The notes beneath the pieces were generated by a model. It did not search any database, was not told the origin of the DNA, and saw only the letters and a list, made by a program, of their open reading frames with translations. From positions 19,516,915 to 19,580,914 of the forward strand of contig CM070606.1 of NCBI GenBank assembly GCA_036346395.1: DNA of 64,000 bases. Direction: 5' to 3'. This document shows positions 22,469-34,120 of the stretch, piece by piece. Source of the stretch: Hsuehochloa calcarea (taxonomy: Eukaryota > Streptophyta > Magnoliopsida > Poales > Poaceae). The position numbers were made by a program, and so were the translations under genes. Positions within the stretch are counted from its first letter, which is position 1, and each line of letters opens with the position of its first letter.

Positions 22469-23358
22469 ATAAATATATAGTTGGTACGAATCAGATTATG
22501 TGAGTTAGTCAGAAAATTAAGGTGCCACGCTAGTTGGACATCTGATAGTTGCAATAGCAATCCACCTTGCTTCATTGGAACAATTTAGTAACAAATTTTA
22601 CAATCACAACAATGTGAAATGGACATAATTCGAAATATCTATAATAGAAAATGATAAAATTGCACTATATGTCTCTGAACTTGCGACATTATGCCACTTA
22701 GCTCCCTGAATTTGTATTTTACTTTCTCAACCCCTTGAACTTGTGCAGTTATACCACATAGCTCCATGAACTTATATTTTACTCTATCAACCATCTGAAC
22801 TTGCGTGGTTGTGCCACTTATCTCTCTGAACTTGCGCTTAAGCGAGTTCGTTGGATGCGATGACTGCGACTTCGTCCCCTCCGAGTCCGGTGGACTCGTC
22901 ACCGCCCCGTTCCGGCTGTGTTCATCGCCCCCGTCACCTCACGCTGACAAAAACGGATTCTTCGGGCCCACGAATGCACCGTGCTCGCGTCTTCGTCGGA
23001 ACTCCACCGTCGCAGCTTGCCGCCGCCCTCGCCCTTGCCTCCTCTGAATAAACCCCGAGAGAGAGGGGGGAGTACATTCCCAGTGCCAGAACAGGGGTAC
23101 AGTATTTCTCTCTCTCACAGTGATTCGCCCGCTCAGCCTTTTCTGTTAGCAAACGACTAAATAGACTGCGTGCAGGGTGAGTAGCAATCTCCTTATATGT
23201 ACTTAGCTTAAAACATTTCTATAAACCACATCATTTTGCATTAAAAACTTTACACAAAACGATGGACAGTAAGATAATTAACATATTGTAGAGGGATTTA
23301 TTAGGCCATCCTGAAAGTATAGAGGCCCCGGTGAGCCAATTGTTGAAGTTGGGCAGCT
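22469..23358. other. Unassigned DNA between two Gypsy elements
   Basis: Contains the 60-bp tandem repeats listed separately and a GC-rich stretch at about 22850-23050 with short open frames on both strands. The GC-rich part could be a fragment of a host gene's 5' region, but I see no start, splice or domain evidence. CT-rich and AG-rich tracts follow near 23050-23120. Confidence 0.5.
22677..22833. repeat. 60-bp tandem repeats, 2.6 copies
   Basis: Units start at 22677, 22737 and 22797 with GAACTTG, each followed by a CCACWTAGCTC-like block and, in the first two units, TATTTTACTYTMTCAACC. Each unit itself looks like two half-units of about 30 bases (GAACTTG... and TGAAYTTRTA...). Copies differ by about 20%. 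Confidence 0.88.
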
Positions 23359-26300
23359 GTAACATCCCAAAAATTTGGTCTGTTTTAAAGTTTTAAAAGA
23401 AAATTAACCATTTGAATTTTTCTACCAAAGTTAAAAGCTTAATTAGAAATTTCAGAGATCAAAACAATTTAACATGATTAATTCCAACATCAACTATTAT
23501 CAAAATTATTTTATTTGGATTCTATGGGCTTAGATATATTTTATAGAATTTTTCTGAGTGCAATTGCTATTTTCTAATTGCCATTTGGATTTTCAGTATT
23601 TTATAAAAAGAAAAACCTATTCTATTTTCCGAAGCGATGGTGGGCGAAACCCAATCAACAATTTCACTTGCACTCTTCTCTCGGCCCAACTCCAGCAACT
23701 CGGCCCGTCTCCCTCCGGCCTTTCCCGCGCTGCAGCCCGCCCGCGTTTCCTCGCTGACTGGTGGCCCCGCAGCCGGGCCACGTCACCGTCGTCTTCGGGG
23801 AGGACTCCCGAGTCCGAGCTTCTCCCTACGCCGCGCGCCGCCCGTGTCCTCTCCGGATTCTCCTCCACCCAGGGCTATAAAAGCCACCCGACCCCCTCCA
23901 ATATTTCGCCCCTCCTCCCTCTTCCAAAGCCCCAAGGCACCTTCGTCTTTCTCGGCTTCTTCTCGCGCCATTGCCGCAAGGACCAACCTCGGCCGCAACC
24001 TCTTCGCCGGCGAAATCCTCTGACTCCAGAGCTTCCTCGGCCGTGCAACCAACGCCCTTGGGATCGTAATAACCTCAGGTACCTGGTGCTGCCCTCGCCC
24101 TCGCTCACCGGCGCTTCCTCCGCCGTTGCCGCCTCGTCCGGCAACGCCCTCTCGTCACCGCCGCCACCATTGTCGCCGCCAGCGGTGAGCCGTCGCCACC
24201 CGACCTCCGCTGCCACCTCCAGCAGCTCCGCTGTCTCCTTAGGGTCTCATTTTGCTGCTCCACCGCCGTCAACGTGCCGCCCTCTCGTCATCGCCGCCAC
24301 CAGTTTCGCCGCCGGCCGCTGCCTCCTCTGCGGTTGCTCTCTGTGCCTACGTAGCAAGCCACCTCAGCCTCCACCTCCTCGGCCACGTCATCTTTTGCTA
24401 GCGTGGCGCCTGCGTGTCGCAGCCAGGTGGCACGTCCTGTTTTTCCTGAAGCCAAACCTCCTTGGACTCAGTTCACGGTGGACCGAGCCACTGACCAGTG
24501 GGACCCACCTTCGGTTGATTTTAATTCCAGCCGAAATATCCTCGCTGACGTCAGCTGACGTCATAAGTCGATTTTCCCATTGAAAAATAAATCGGGAAAT
24601 TAAATTAAAATCCAAATTAGGGTTGTGATTTATTTTCAATCTTCCAAAGCCCATATCTTTTACATCCGAACTCCGATTGAGCCCATTCAAATTTGTAAAT
24701 TCATCGAAATTCGAGCTCTATTTATTTATGATTTTTATTTAATTTTTGGAATTGATTTTATCTCTGGTTGGTATTTATTTGTTCTATTTGCTTATTTTGC
24801 GAGTAGACGTTGCTACTTCGGGAAGTTTTGAACAAGGAGGAGTACACCAAGATCAAGATCAATCCCAGGATTTATTCCAAGGCAAGCCGTAGTCCTTTGA
24901 TCATATTGATCCTATGATTTCAAAAGTATATTGTTTTATACAATTGCATGCTATCTTTATATCAATTGTTTTGGGTTCAGTTATTACCCGTTGTCATTAT
25001 GCCTCCATTGAACATTTGAATGCCATGAATCCTTTGTCACCCTAGCTTGGATAATTTTAGTTGGACATATTTGTATCACCAACATGGGTATCGTATTAGT
25101 GCTTAGTCAAGCCTAGTCCCGATGGGTTCATCATCACATGTGTCTTAATGATTTAATCTTGACTTAATGATATATGGAATTGTGGTGGTTAGCCATCGTT
25201 GTTAAAACTTGTGTACCATGACAGGGGATGTCATTTGTTTCTTGTAAACAAAATGGTTTTCACTCGGGCGAATGGATGGTGGATTGAGGGTGTGGATTTA
25301 ACACGTTGTGGGTTTGTGGAAAGATCGCCTGAGTAACTTGTAAAGGACTTAATCTTGTGCGCCATTGAACTGAGCCTTAACCGTACAACCACATGTCCTG
25401 TATGGGCGGGACCTGGCTGATTAATTAGCATTATCTTATTTCTGGTTCTGTCTTGGAAGAGTGAGTTACGGGGTACGTACTCACTATGGCGCAAGAGGGG
25501 GCCCTGTTTGGTCGGATGGAGACATTCGATGTTGAAACCTCACCGCGTAATCGGGTTAAGAAGGAGCTTTGTAAAGGCTTTGTCACGTGCTCTAGCCTGC
25601 TTACCCAAGGTAGTGAGCAGTGGTATCGACGGATGCCAAATCAACTGGAGAAGTCGTGTCTTGTGGGTCAAGCCTGCACAACCTCTGCGAGTGTGTAAAA
25701 CTATTCGAATAGCCGTGTCATGATTATGGACGTGCTCGTGGATTTCACACGGAGATAGAGTTTCTTCCAAAAATAAGTCAGAGTGTGAATGGGAAGTTCA
25801 CTTGATGAATATAATATTTGTTCGGTGAATGGGTAATTCACTTGGTGGTTTGTGTCGATGGGTGAATGGGGAGTTCACTTGTCATTGGTTTGGTTGAGAA
25901 GTGAATGGTTAGTTCACTGGTTGTTTCAAAGAAATTGTTTAATGTATTTATTATTCTTTTCAATTTCGCATTTCAATCTATTTATTGTATTTGTCATAAA
26001 TGCTGTTTTCTGCAAAAGAACCATATAGCTGACCTTTGGTAAGCCTTGCATGAATACTATTTGCATACATTTCCCTACGACCTGCTGAGTGCTTTATGTA
26101 CTCACTGCTCATGCCTTTGTTGATCAGTTGAACAATATCAAGCTGCACAGGAGTTCTTTCAGAAGGAAGACTATGAAGGTTTTGCGGATTAGGATGCGTT
26201 CTCCACTCTATTGCCTGTGGGCATGTTTATTGGCCTTTCCAAGTTTCTCGTTCCACTGCAAGAGTTTATTTGTTTCTTTAGCCCTGCGTGGCAAGTTAAG

Positions 26301-26472
26301 TAAACATTGACCATAAGGTCCAGTTAATATTATTTGTTATTTTGAGATCTTTCTAGTTAAATCGAATAGATGGATGGTATTTCATCACTGTTTTCTGTGT
26401 GAGCTAGCTACTGATCTGGGACTAGTTCAGAATACACAGAGGGTTCCTGAGATGTATTTTTGGGTCTCGACA
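23359..26472 (+). mobile_element. 5' LTR of pol-less Tekay-type element
   Basis: A 3114-bp LTR from TGTAACATCC to GGTCTCGACA. A GC-rich, CT-rich block at about 23680-24560 surrounds the TATA box and produces long open frames by composition, including one of 341 codons at 23558-24583. Its near-copy in the 3' LTR gives 182 and 273 codons, so these frames are not conserved as genes. Compared with the 3' LTR there is a localized block of high divergence at about 23623-23760. Confidence 0.93.
23875..23883 (+). promoter_or_regulatory. TATA box of Tekay-type 5' LTR
   Basis: CTATAAAAG in GC-rich surroundings, about 510 bases inside the LTR, followed by a CT-rich leader. This is the expected RNA polymerase II promoter position; the same site occurs in the 3' LTR at 29491-29499. 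Confidence 0.75.
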
Positions 26473-26476
26473 GAGG

Positions 26477-26489
26477 TGTTATCAGAGCC
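26477..26489 (+). other. Primer-binding site of Tekay-type element
   Basis: TGTTATCAGAGCC, four bases after the LTR end. It matches the Met-tRNA site TGGTATCAGAGCC except for one base. The mismatch may weaken priming. Confidence 0.8.
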
Positions 26490-27639
26490 ATATCGACTGT
26501 AGAACGCAACCTTAGTTAGCATGGTCGTTTTAGTCTAAGCTTCAAAACTTATTTTCTAAATTAAATCAACTGAATATGATTTAAGTTGTTGTTCTTTTCT
26601 AATCTATTCTATTCTAATCTCATCTTAGTCTGTTCTATTCTTACCACATTCTATTTCTCCTCATCTTGTGCTAGAGGTCTTTGTCTCTTATCTTATCTGA
26701 ATTTTATTTTATGATCTTAATTTGACAGCCTTATCCTGTTAATTTCTTTAGATGATTCAAGTGTATCGTGATCAAAGAGGCGATTGGCCTGGAGTTCTTC
26801 ATTGCTTGTTACAAAGTTTGGGAACAAGTAGAGGTGCAACTTACTTCACCAAAGAAAGGAAAGTGAAGGGACACATAACTGGATTCGAGACGAGGGTATA
26901 TTTCATTGTGAGGATTGGAAGCCACATCCGCCATCACAGCATGAAGTGCTACGACAAGCTTGAGGACATGTCAAGATCATAGTTGCCCACAAAGCCGCTC
27001 AAGGATTTGCAGATTGCATCGGATCAGTTTGTCCAAATTGGTTCGAAAGTATGTGATGCAAATAGCGTCAGTACCAGCCGTTCCTAAACTAGAAGAAGAA
27101 TTGGAAGAAGTACCTGCTTCACCACCGGCTCCATTGCCGACACCTACTCCACCCAGCCCTGAAGACGGAAGTCGAATCACCGGCAATCGTCAGGAGTATC
27201 TCCACCACTTCGTGCGCTTGTTCGTCCCGAGTGCACATGCCAGATTCGCAACTCGTGGGTGTTCTACAATGATTCAGAACCAGAAGTTGAAGAGTCTTCG
27301 CTCTCTAGTCCAGAGTGGGAGCCGTCCTATTAGTGTTTTAGTAGCGCTTGTAGATCGTTGTCGAAATAGGTCTTTATTTGGGTTGTGTGTAAGTGGGAGC
27401 TGCAGTTTTGCTGTCAAGCATTATGTTGCAGTTGCACTAAGCTTTTAATTTGAAGAGTTTATTTGTTCTTTCATAGCCTTTCAGCTATGCTTTCTTGTCT
27501 CTTGTCTTGGGTTTAACCTGTTTTCCCTACTTAAGCTGTTCCATCTACCCTATCTTGTCTATCTCATCTATTGTGCTATTCCCTCTCGTCTACACTGCTT
27601 TTCTATCTTATCTAACAAACCTGTGGAGAGGCATCGCAG
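26490..27639 (+). other. Leader region between primer site and gag
   Basis: A 1.15-kb untranslated leader with several short frames, such as 26752-26982 (76 codons) and 26960-27448 (162 codons, Pro/Ser-rich). None has a domain I recognise. A long leader is common in these elements. Confidence 0.5.
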
Positions 27640-28924
27640 ATGGTTGACACTTGCAACACATCGAGCCGTACTCAGTCAGATGGTGCCCATACCAACGTCA
27701 ACACTAGCGGCCAGTCACCAGTCCCGGGAACTACAGAACCCAGCATGGCACAACTACTAGCAGCTCAAACTCAATTCATGAGCGCAATGATGCAAAACAT
27801 GAACAGTATGATGACTCAGCAAAGTCAGACCGCCGCTGCAATAGTCAGCTTGTTGAATCAGAATAATCAAAACAATCAAGCAGCCTCTGTTCCACCGACA
27901 GCTCATCATCATTCCAAGTTAGCAGAATTTATGAGGACTCGTACGCCTACATTTTCTCATTCGTCAAAACCTTTGGACGCAGAAGATTGGCTTCGCTCCG
28001 TTGAGAAAAAGCTCGTCATTGCCCAATGCAATAACCATGAGAAAGTTCTTTATACCTCACATCAATTGGAGGGTACAGCCGCAGAATGGTGGGAAAACTA
28101 CAACACAGCTCGTGAGAATTCACAAGCCATTACTTGGGGAGAATTTTCAACGGCGTTTCGTCAAGCTCATGTTCCAGATGGTATAGTGGAAATGAAGAAG
28201 AATGAATTTCGTGAACTACAGCAAGGAAATATGTCTTTGGGTGAATATCTCAACAAGTTCACTCAACTTTCTCGCTATGCTCCAGAAGATGTTGCGACAG
28301 ATAATGCACGTCAGAAGCGATTCAAGCGTGGACTCAACCCTAGTTTGAAGGTACAAGTTATCGGGAATGACTATGTTGATTTTCAGCACATGGTGGATAA
28401 AGCCGTACTTATAGAAGATTCTCGTCGTGAGTTGGACGAATCTCGCAAAAGAAAAATGATACAACATGGAGCTCATCAGAGTCAGCTACAAAGAGTCAGG
28501 ACCGGTACCCAGCAGCCCTTTCGTGCTAACAATTCATCTGCGGATTGTAACCCCTACCCCGAGATCGCATGCAGGAAACTCAGGAATTTCCAATTTCAAT
28601 AACAGTAACAATCATCAGCCTCAGAGGACCAACAATCCTGCAGCAGGAGTTACTTGTTTCAATTGCAATGAGACAGGTCATTATGCCAACAAGTGCCCGC
28701 AGAAGCAAGGACTCGCACCAATTCCTTTCAATCTGGGACCTACACCAGCCAGGACTTCTGTGCCAGGAGTGGGAAGAGGAGTGTTTCAGACTCCAAATCA
28801 AGCTACCAGGACCCCACCAACTGTAGCAAGAGGAAGACTGAATCATGTCACTGCAGAAGAAGTGCAGGCAGTTCAGAACGTCGTTTGTGGTAAGTTAAAC
28901 CCCGAGTCAGAACCTATTCTCTAG
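27640..28924 (+). pseudogene. Tekay-type gag with one frameshift
   Basis: The first frame (27640-28602, 320 codons) has a Gln/Asn-rich start with Met-rich segments (TQFMSAMMQNMNSMM). The retrotransposon gag domain follows at about residues 105-270, with LDAEDWLRSVEKKL, EGTAAEWWENY and FRELQQGNMSLGEYLNKF. Near 28540 the frame changes. A second frame, open to 28924, carries the zinc knuckle CFNCNETGHYANKC at about 28660-28701, a complete CX2CX4HX4C. The frame then closes at TAG just before the polypurine tract. The role is capsid formation and RNA packaging. Only one indel separates the parts, so decay is recent. Confidence 0.85.
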
Positions 28925-28954
28925 TCAGCCCGAATCTCGGGGACGAGATTCCTT

Positions 28955-28967
28955 TAAGGGGGGGAGG
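28955..28967 (+). other. Polypurine tract of Tekay-type element
   Basis: TTAAGGGGGGGAGG directly before the 3' LTR. It primes plus-strand synthesis. The reverse of the same tract is seen at 42542-42559 in the minus-strand relative. Confidence 0.85.
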
Positions 28968-28969
28968 TT

Positions 28970-31900
28970 CGTACATCCCAAAAATTTGGTATGTTTTAAA
29001 GTTTTAAAAGAAAATTAACCATTTGAATTTTTCTACCAAAGTTAAAAGCTTAATTAGAAATTTCAGAGATCAAAACAATTTAACATGATTAATTCCAACA
29101 TCAACTATTATCAAAATTATTTTATTTGGATTCTATGGGCTTAGATATATTTTATAGAATTTTCTAGAATTTTTCTGAGTGCAATTGCTATTTTCTAATT
29201 GCCATTTGGATTTTCAGTATTTTATAAAAAGAAAAACCTATTCTTGAAACAGTAATTGGGCCGAAACCCAATCACTGTTCCAGCCCAGCCTCTTCTCTCG
29301 GCCCAACTCCCGCGACTCGACCCGTCTTCCTCCAGCCTTTCCCGCGCTGCATCCCGCCCGCGTTTCCCCGCTGACTGGTGGCCCGCAGCCGGGCCACGTC
29401 ACCGTCGTCTTCGGGGAGGACTCCCGAGTCCGAGCTTCTCCCGACGCCGCGCGCCGCCCGTGTCCTCTCCGGATTCTCCTCCACCCAGGGCTATAAAAGT
29501 CACCCGACCCCCTCCAATCTTTCGCCCCTCCTCCCTCTTCCAAAGCCCCAAGACACCTTCGTCTTTCTCGGCTTCTTCGCGCGCCATTGCCGCAAGGACC
29601 AACCTCAGCCGCAACCTCTTCGCCGGCGAAATCCTCCGACTCCAGAGATTCCTCGGCCGTGCAACCAACGCCCTTGGGATCGTAATAACCTCAGGTACCT
29701 GGTGCTGCCCTCGCCCTCGCTCGCCGGCGCTTCCTCCGCCGTTGCCGCCTCGTCCGGCAACGCCCTCTCGTCACCGCCGCCACCATTGTCGCCGCCACCG
29801 GTGAGCCGTCGCCACCCGACCTCCGCTGCCACCTCCAGCAGCTCCGTTGTCTCCCTAGGGTCTCATTTTGCTGCTCCACCGCCGTCAACGTGCCGCCCTC
29901 TCGTCATCGCCGCCAGCAGTTTCGCCGCCGGCCGCTGCCTCCTCTGCGGTTGCTCTCTGTGCCAACGTGGCAAGCCACCTCAGCCTCCACCTCCTCGGCC
30001 ACGTCATCTTTTGCTAGCGTGGCGCCTGCATGTCGCAGCCAGGTGGCACGTCCCGTTTTTCCCGAAGCCAAACCTCCTTGGACTCAGTTCACGGTGGACC
30101 GAGCCACTGACCAGTGGGACCCACCTTCGGTTGATTTTAATTCCAGCCGAAATATCCTCGCTGACGTCAGCTGACGTCATAAGTCGATTTTCCCATTGAA
30201 AAATAAATCGGGAAATTAAATTAAAATCCAAATTAGGGTTGTGATTTATTTTCAATCTTCCAAAGCCCATATCTTTTACATCCGAACTCCGATTGAGCCC
30301 ATTCAAATTTGTAAATTCATCTAAATTCGAGCTCTATTTATTTATGATTTTTATTTAATTTTTGGAATTGATTTTATCTCTGGTTGGTATTTATTTGTTC
30401 TATTTGCTTATTTTGCGAGTAGACGTTGCTACTTCGGGAAGTTTTGAACAAGGAGGAGTACACCAAGATCAAGATCAATCCCAGGATTTATTCCAAGGCA
30501 AGCCGTAGTCCTTTGATCATATTGATCCTATGATTTCAAAAGTATATTATTTTATACAATTGCATGCTATCTTTATATCAATTGTTTTGGGTTTAGTTAT
30601 TACCCGTTGTCAATATGCCTCCATTGAACATTTGAATGCCATGAATCCTTTGTCACCCTTGCTTGGATAATTTTAGTTGGACATATTTGTATCACCAACA
30701 TGGGTATCGTATTAGTGCTTAGTCAAGCCTAGTCCCGATGGGTTCATCATCACATGTGTCTTAATGATTTAATCTTGACTTAATGATATATGGAATTGTG
30801 GTGGTTAGCCACTGTTGTTAAAACTTGTGTACCATGACAGGGGATGTCATTTGTTTCTTGTAAACAAAATGGTTTTCACTCGGGCGAATGGATGGTGGAT
30901 TGAGGTTGTGGATTTAACACGTTGTGGGTTTGTGGAAAGATCGCCTGAGTAACTTGTCAAAGACTTAATCTTGTGCGCCATTGAACTAAGCCTTAACCGT
31001 ACAACCACATGTCCTGTATGGGCGGGACCTGGCTGATTAATTAGCAATATCTTATTTCTGGTTCTGTCTTGGAAGAGTGAGTTACGGGGTACGTACTCAC
31101 TATGGCGCAAGAGGGGGGCCCTGTTTGGTCGGATGGAGACAATGCAGTGTTGAAACCTCAGCGGGCAGAACTGGGTTAAGAAGGAGCTTTGTAAAGGCTT
31201 TGTCACGTGCTCTAGCCTGCTTACCCAAGGTAGTGAGCAGTGGTATCGACGGATGCCAAATCAACTGGAGAAGTCGTGTCTTGTGGGTCAAGCTGTACAA
31301 CCTCTGCAGAGTGTGTAAAACTATTCGAATAGCCGTGTCCACGGTTATGGACGTGCTCGGGGATTTCACACGGGAGATAGAGTTTCTTCCAAAAATAAGT
31401 CGGAGTGTGAATGGGAAGTTCACTTGATGAATATAATATTTGTTCGTTGAGTGGGTAATTCACTTGGTGGTTTGTGCCGATGGGTGAATGGGGAGTTCAC
31501 TTGTCATTGGTTTGGTTGAGAAGTGAATGGTTAGTTCACTGGTTGTTTCAAAGAAATTGTTTAATGTATTTATTATTCTTTTCAATTTCGCATTTCAATC
31601 TATTTATTGTATTTGTCATAAATGCTGTTTTCTGCAAAAGAACCATATAGCTGACCTTTGGTAAGCCTTACATGAATACTATTTGCATACATTTTCCTAC
31701 GGCCTGCTGAGTGCTTTATGTACCCACGGCTCATACCTTTGTTGATCAGTTGAACAATATCAAGCTGCACAGGAGTTCTTTCAGAAGGAAGATTATGAAG
31801 GTTTTGCGGATTAGAATGCGTTCTCCACTCGATTGCCTGTGGGCATGTTGATTGGCCTTTCCAGGTTTCTCGTTCCGCTGCAAGAGTTTATTTGTTTCTT

Positions 31901-32092
31901 TAGCCCTGCGTGGCAAGTTAAGTAAACATTGACCAAGGTCCAGTTAATATTATTTGTTATTTTGAGATCTTTCTAGTTAAATCGAATAGATGGATGGTAT
32001 TTCATCACTGTTTTCTGTGTGAGCTAGCTACTGATATGGGACTAGTTCAGAATACACAGAGGGTTTCTGAGATGTATTTTCGGGTCCCGACA
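28970..32092 (+). mobile_element. 3' LTR of pol-less Tekay-type element
   Basis: A 3123-bp LTR from CGTACATCCC (the expected TGTAACATCC with a C for the first T and one A lost) to GGGTCCCGACA. It is nearly the same as the 5' LTR apart from small indels, such as an extra TTTCTAGAATT near 29160, and a localized diverged block at about 29244-29390. Confidence 0.93.
29491..29499 (+). promoter_or_regulatory. TATA box of Tekay-type 3' LTR
   Basis: CTATAAAAG, in the same context as in the 5' LTR. It could drive transcription out of the element into flanking DNA. Confidence 0.7.
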
Positions 32093-32432
32093 GCAGCCCA
32101 AAATGTATTTGCCTTCTACAAATAAGTTTTATCTAGGATGCGCCCTTTTTTTTTAAAAAAAAGTTTCACACTCGAACAAGTCACTCTGCAAGCCCAAGTT
32201 ATCGTAATATCGTGGTTTCATCAGGAATAATTTGAAATCTGTTTTGACTTCGAGGAGGGTGTTGGCACATGAGTAAAGTGCTAATCTGTCGTTAACATGC
32301 ATCTCAAGTTTTGAGGAAAACTAATTTGTGCATGGAAGCAAAAAATGTTACATGTCAACAGGGATTCAAATTTCGTTTTCATTTTTTTCAACTAAATTTT
32401 GGATTGTTTGAAATTTGTCCAGACATTTTTTG

Positions 32433-32464
32433 AAAAAGCAAAAGCAAAAGCAAAAGCAAAAGAA
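32433..32464. repeat. (AAAAGC)n microsatellite
   Basis: Four to five tandem copies of the hexamer AAAAGC. A short frame across it reads KQKQKQK and is not a gene. Confidence 0.9.
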
Positions 32465-33042
32465 GTTAGTTGGGACTCAAACCTTCGAGTTTTGCCTAGT
32501 GGTCTGGTCGCGACCTTCCCTCCCTCTCTCGGTCGGATTTAATGTGGTAGATTGGTATATGCCTCTTATGTGTTTTTTTCTTTCCCGCAGCAGCTTTCTC
32601 CCTTCCAAATAGCATGCAAGATATTGGCATGTAGCTCAATATATTACCAACCCAACGATCGGTCAGTAGGTTGTAGGAGTTGGGCTTGTGTGACTGGTAA
32701 AAGGCATTGAGAAAAGTAGAAGAGAGCTTGCCTAGGTTTGCTCTTGGCCGCCAAAAGCAAAAAGGCTCCTGTAAGAGGTATTATAGTATATGTCCATTGG
32801 CCTAACCTAGAAAGCAAGAAAGAATAACTAAAACCAAATTCTAACTAGCTAACTCTATCAATAGAGTGCATGCCCTACTCTAAGGGGTCCCTTCTGGAAC
32901 TTTTATCAACTTACTGTGGTTCCCCAATCCCAACTCAAAAGTGGAAGCTATTCACATCACTTGTCTTGAACTTTTGTAGCGAGCACAGGCTCTGTGGAGC
33001 ATCAGATTATCCATCAAATGTCCAATAAAGCGCTATAGCATG

Positions 33043-33263
33043 TACTCCTCCGTTATTTTTATTTGTCATCTTGGATATTAAAACGGTCTCCGATAGGAAT
33101 GTTTGACCATTACTTTTTTAATTATAAATTACCAAAAAATATTTAAAACATAATAATATCGGAGTATTTTTTATGACAAATATGTTAATACCTCTTCCAT
33201 GATAGAAATATAATTACTTTTGTTTATATTAGCGGTCAAAGTCCAGGATGACAAGAGAGAAAG
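33043..33263. mobile_element. Possible Stowaway/mariner-type MITE, degenerate
   Basis: The left side contains TACTCCTCCGTTATT and TTGTCATCTTGGAT. The right side, reversed, contains CTTGTCATCCTGGACTTTGACC. Left CTCCTCCGTT resembles the CTCCCTCCGT start of grass Stowaway elements. The ends are not precisely paired and no TA duplication is certain. Confidence 0.35.
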
Positions 33264-33297
33264 AAGAGAGAGAGAGAGAGTGTGTGTGTATATATAA
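33253..33297. repeat. Composite (AG)n(TG)n(TA)n microsatellite
   Basis: Consecutive runs of AG, TG and TA dinucleotides, preceded by GA-rich sequence. Confidence 0.9.
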
Positions 33298-33398
33298 TGC
33301 TTGTCTTTGCCCAATCTCTACGGCAGAGGATATTTCATTTCCTCCGAAAGTAGCTAGCCTAGCTTTGATTCAAAAGGAGCTTATGCAGATAAGAATGA

Positions 33399-33528
33399 TG
33401 CCTTAGATGTATATTGTTGTCTGTGTATTTCCCTATTATATAAAGGGCCATCTGCATATATGTCATACCTGTACTGTATATATATTAGCCAATTGGCCTC
33501 ACGATGAATACAAACGCTATACAAAACA
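33399..33528 (+). mobile_element. 5' LTR of short-LTR Copia element
   Basis: Runs from TGCCTTAGATG to CAAAACA. It contains CTATTATATAAAGGG, a likely TATA box, and CTGTACTGTATATATAT. About 80% alike to the 3' LTR, so the element is fairly old. Confidence 0.85.
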
Positions 33529-34120
33529 TGGTATCATAGCGTGCCTATGGTTTTCTTTCGTCACGTCGCTGCTGATTCATCCTCCGGCTGCCGCCTGGCT
33601 TTGCCCTCTCCACGCTTGCCATCGTCGCCGTCTTCTGCAGTCGCCACCTCAAGTTAAATCCTTTGCCGCCGCCGCCGCCGGTAACTCCTCTGTTCTTGCA
33701 TCGCCGCCGCCGCGCCGTTCCTCTTCACGGCTTCATCATGCTGCTCGAGCTCGTTGTTGTCTCAGGGAGGAGCGGTGCCACTGTCGTCTTCGTCGAGCGC
33801 CGTCGTCGCCTGGAGTTCTTGCACACTGGCGTCACTCGAGGTTGCGTCGTCTTGATCCTAAACTGGGTCTTCTTTGACGGCGCGCGGCGCGTCGCCGTCT
33901 TCTTCGTCGTACCGACCGACGCCGATCCGCCGCCGCGCTTGCAGCCGGGGAACCCTAGTCCCCCGTGCGTGTTCTTTCAGCTGATAGTCCGTTTGGTCAT
34001 GGGACGAGCGCAGCTGTGTTTCGACTGTTAAGTCAGTGGCCCGAAAAGAACAGTACGTCATTCTAACTGTCGTGCCGTCCAACGCCGCCTGTTAGACTTC
34101 GTTGTCACTCGGGATGTGGT
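33529..34120 (+). other. GC-rich leader of the Copia element
   Basis: From the primer site to the first recognisable gag sequence there are about 590 bases rich in GCC/CGC trinucleotides. The overlapping open frames (33407-33877 and 33663-34031) encode low-complexity Ala/Arg/Pro/Val sequence and no domain. Such a long GC-rich leader is unusual for this compact lineage, and host sequence capture is possible. Confidence 0.5.

Larger units (their letters stand above)
23359..32092 (+). mobile_element. Complete but pol-less Tekay-type Gypsy element
   Basis: Structure: 5' LTR 23359-26472, primer-binding site 26477-26489, leader, gag 27640-28924, polypurine tract 28955-28967, 3' LTR 28970-32092. 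The flanking target duplication GCAGC is perfect (23354-23358 and 32093-32097). Gag is followed almost at once by the polypurine tract, so protease, reverse transcriptase, RNase H, integrase and chromodomain are all missing. The LTRs are alike over most of their length, suggesting recent movement with proteins supplied in trans. Assignment to the Tekay/Del chromovirus lineage (RIRE3-like) rests on LTR length, the TGTAACATCC start, the Met-tRNA primer site, and homology to the element at 39211-45029, which has a chromointegrase. Confidence 0.9.
32093..33398. other. Unassigned DNA between Tekay-type and Copia elements
   Basis: No supported gene. It holds a hexamer microsatellite, a possible Stowaway-like element and a composite dinucleotide microsatellite, each listed separately. 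Confidence 0.55.

Noticed and set aside
22850..23050. GC-rich open frames as a host first exon
   Set aside because: Both strands are open, the stretch is short, and there is no continuing exon or domain.
23558..24583. 341-codon open frame, Pro/Ser/Arg/Leu-rich
   Set aside because: It lies in the GC-rich promoter and leader block of a Tekay LTR. The near-identical 3' LTR breaks the frame into 182 and 273 codons and other frames of the same block are equally open, so composition explains it.
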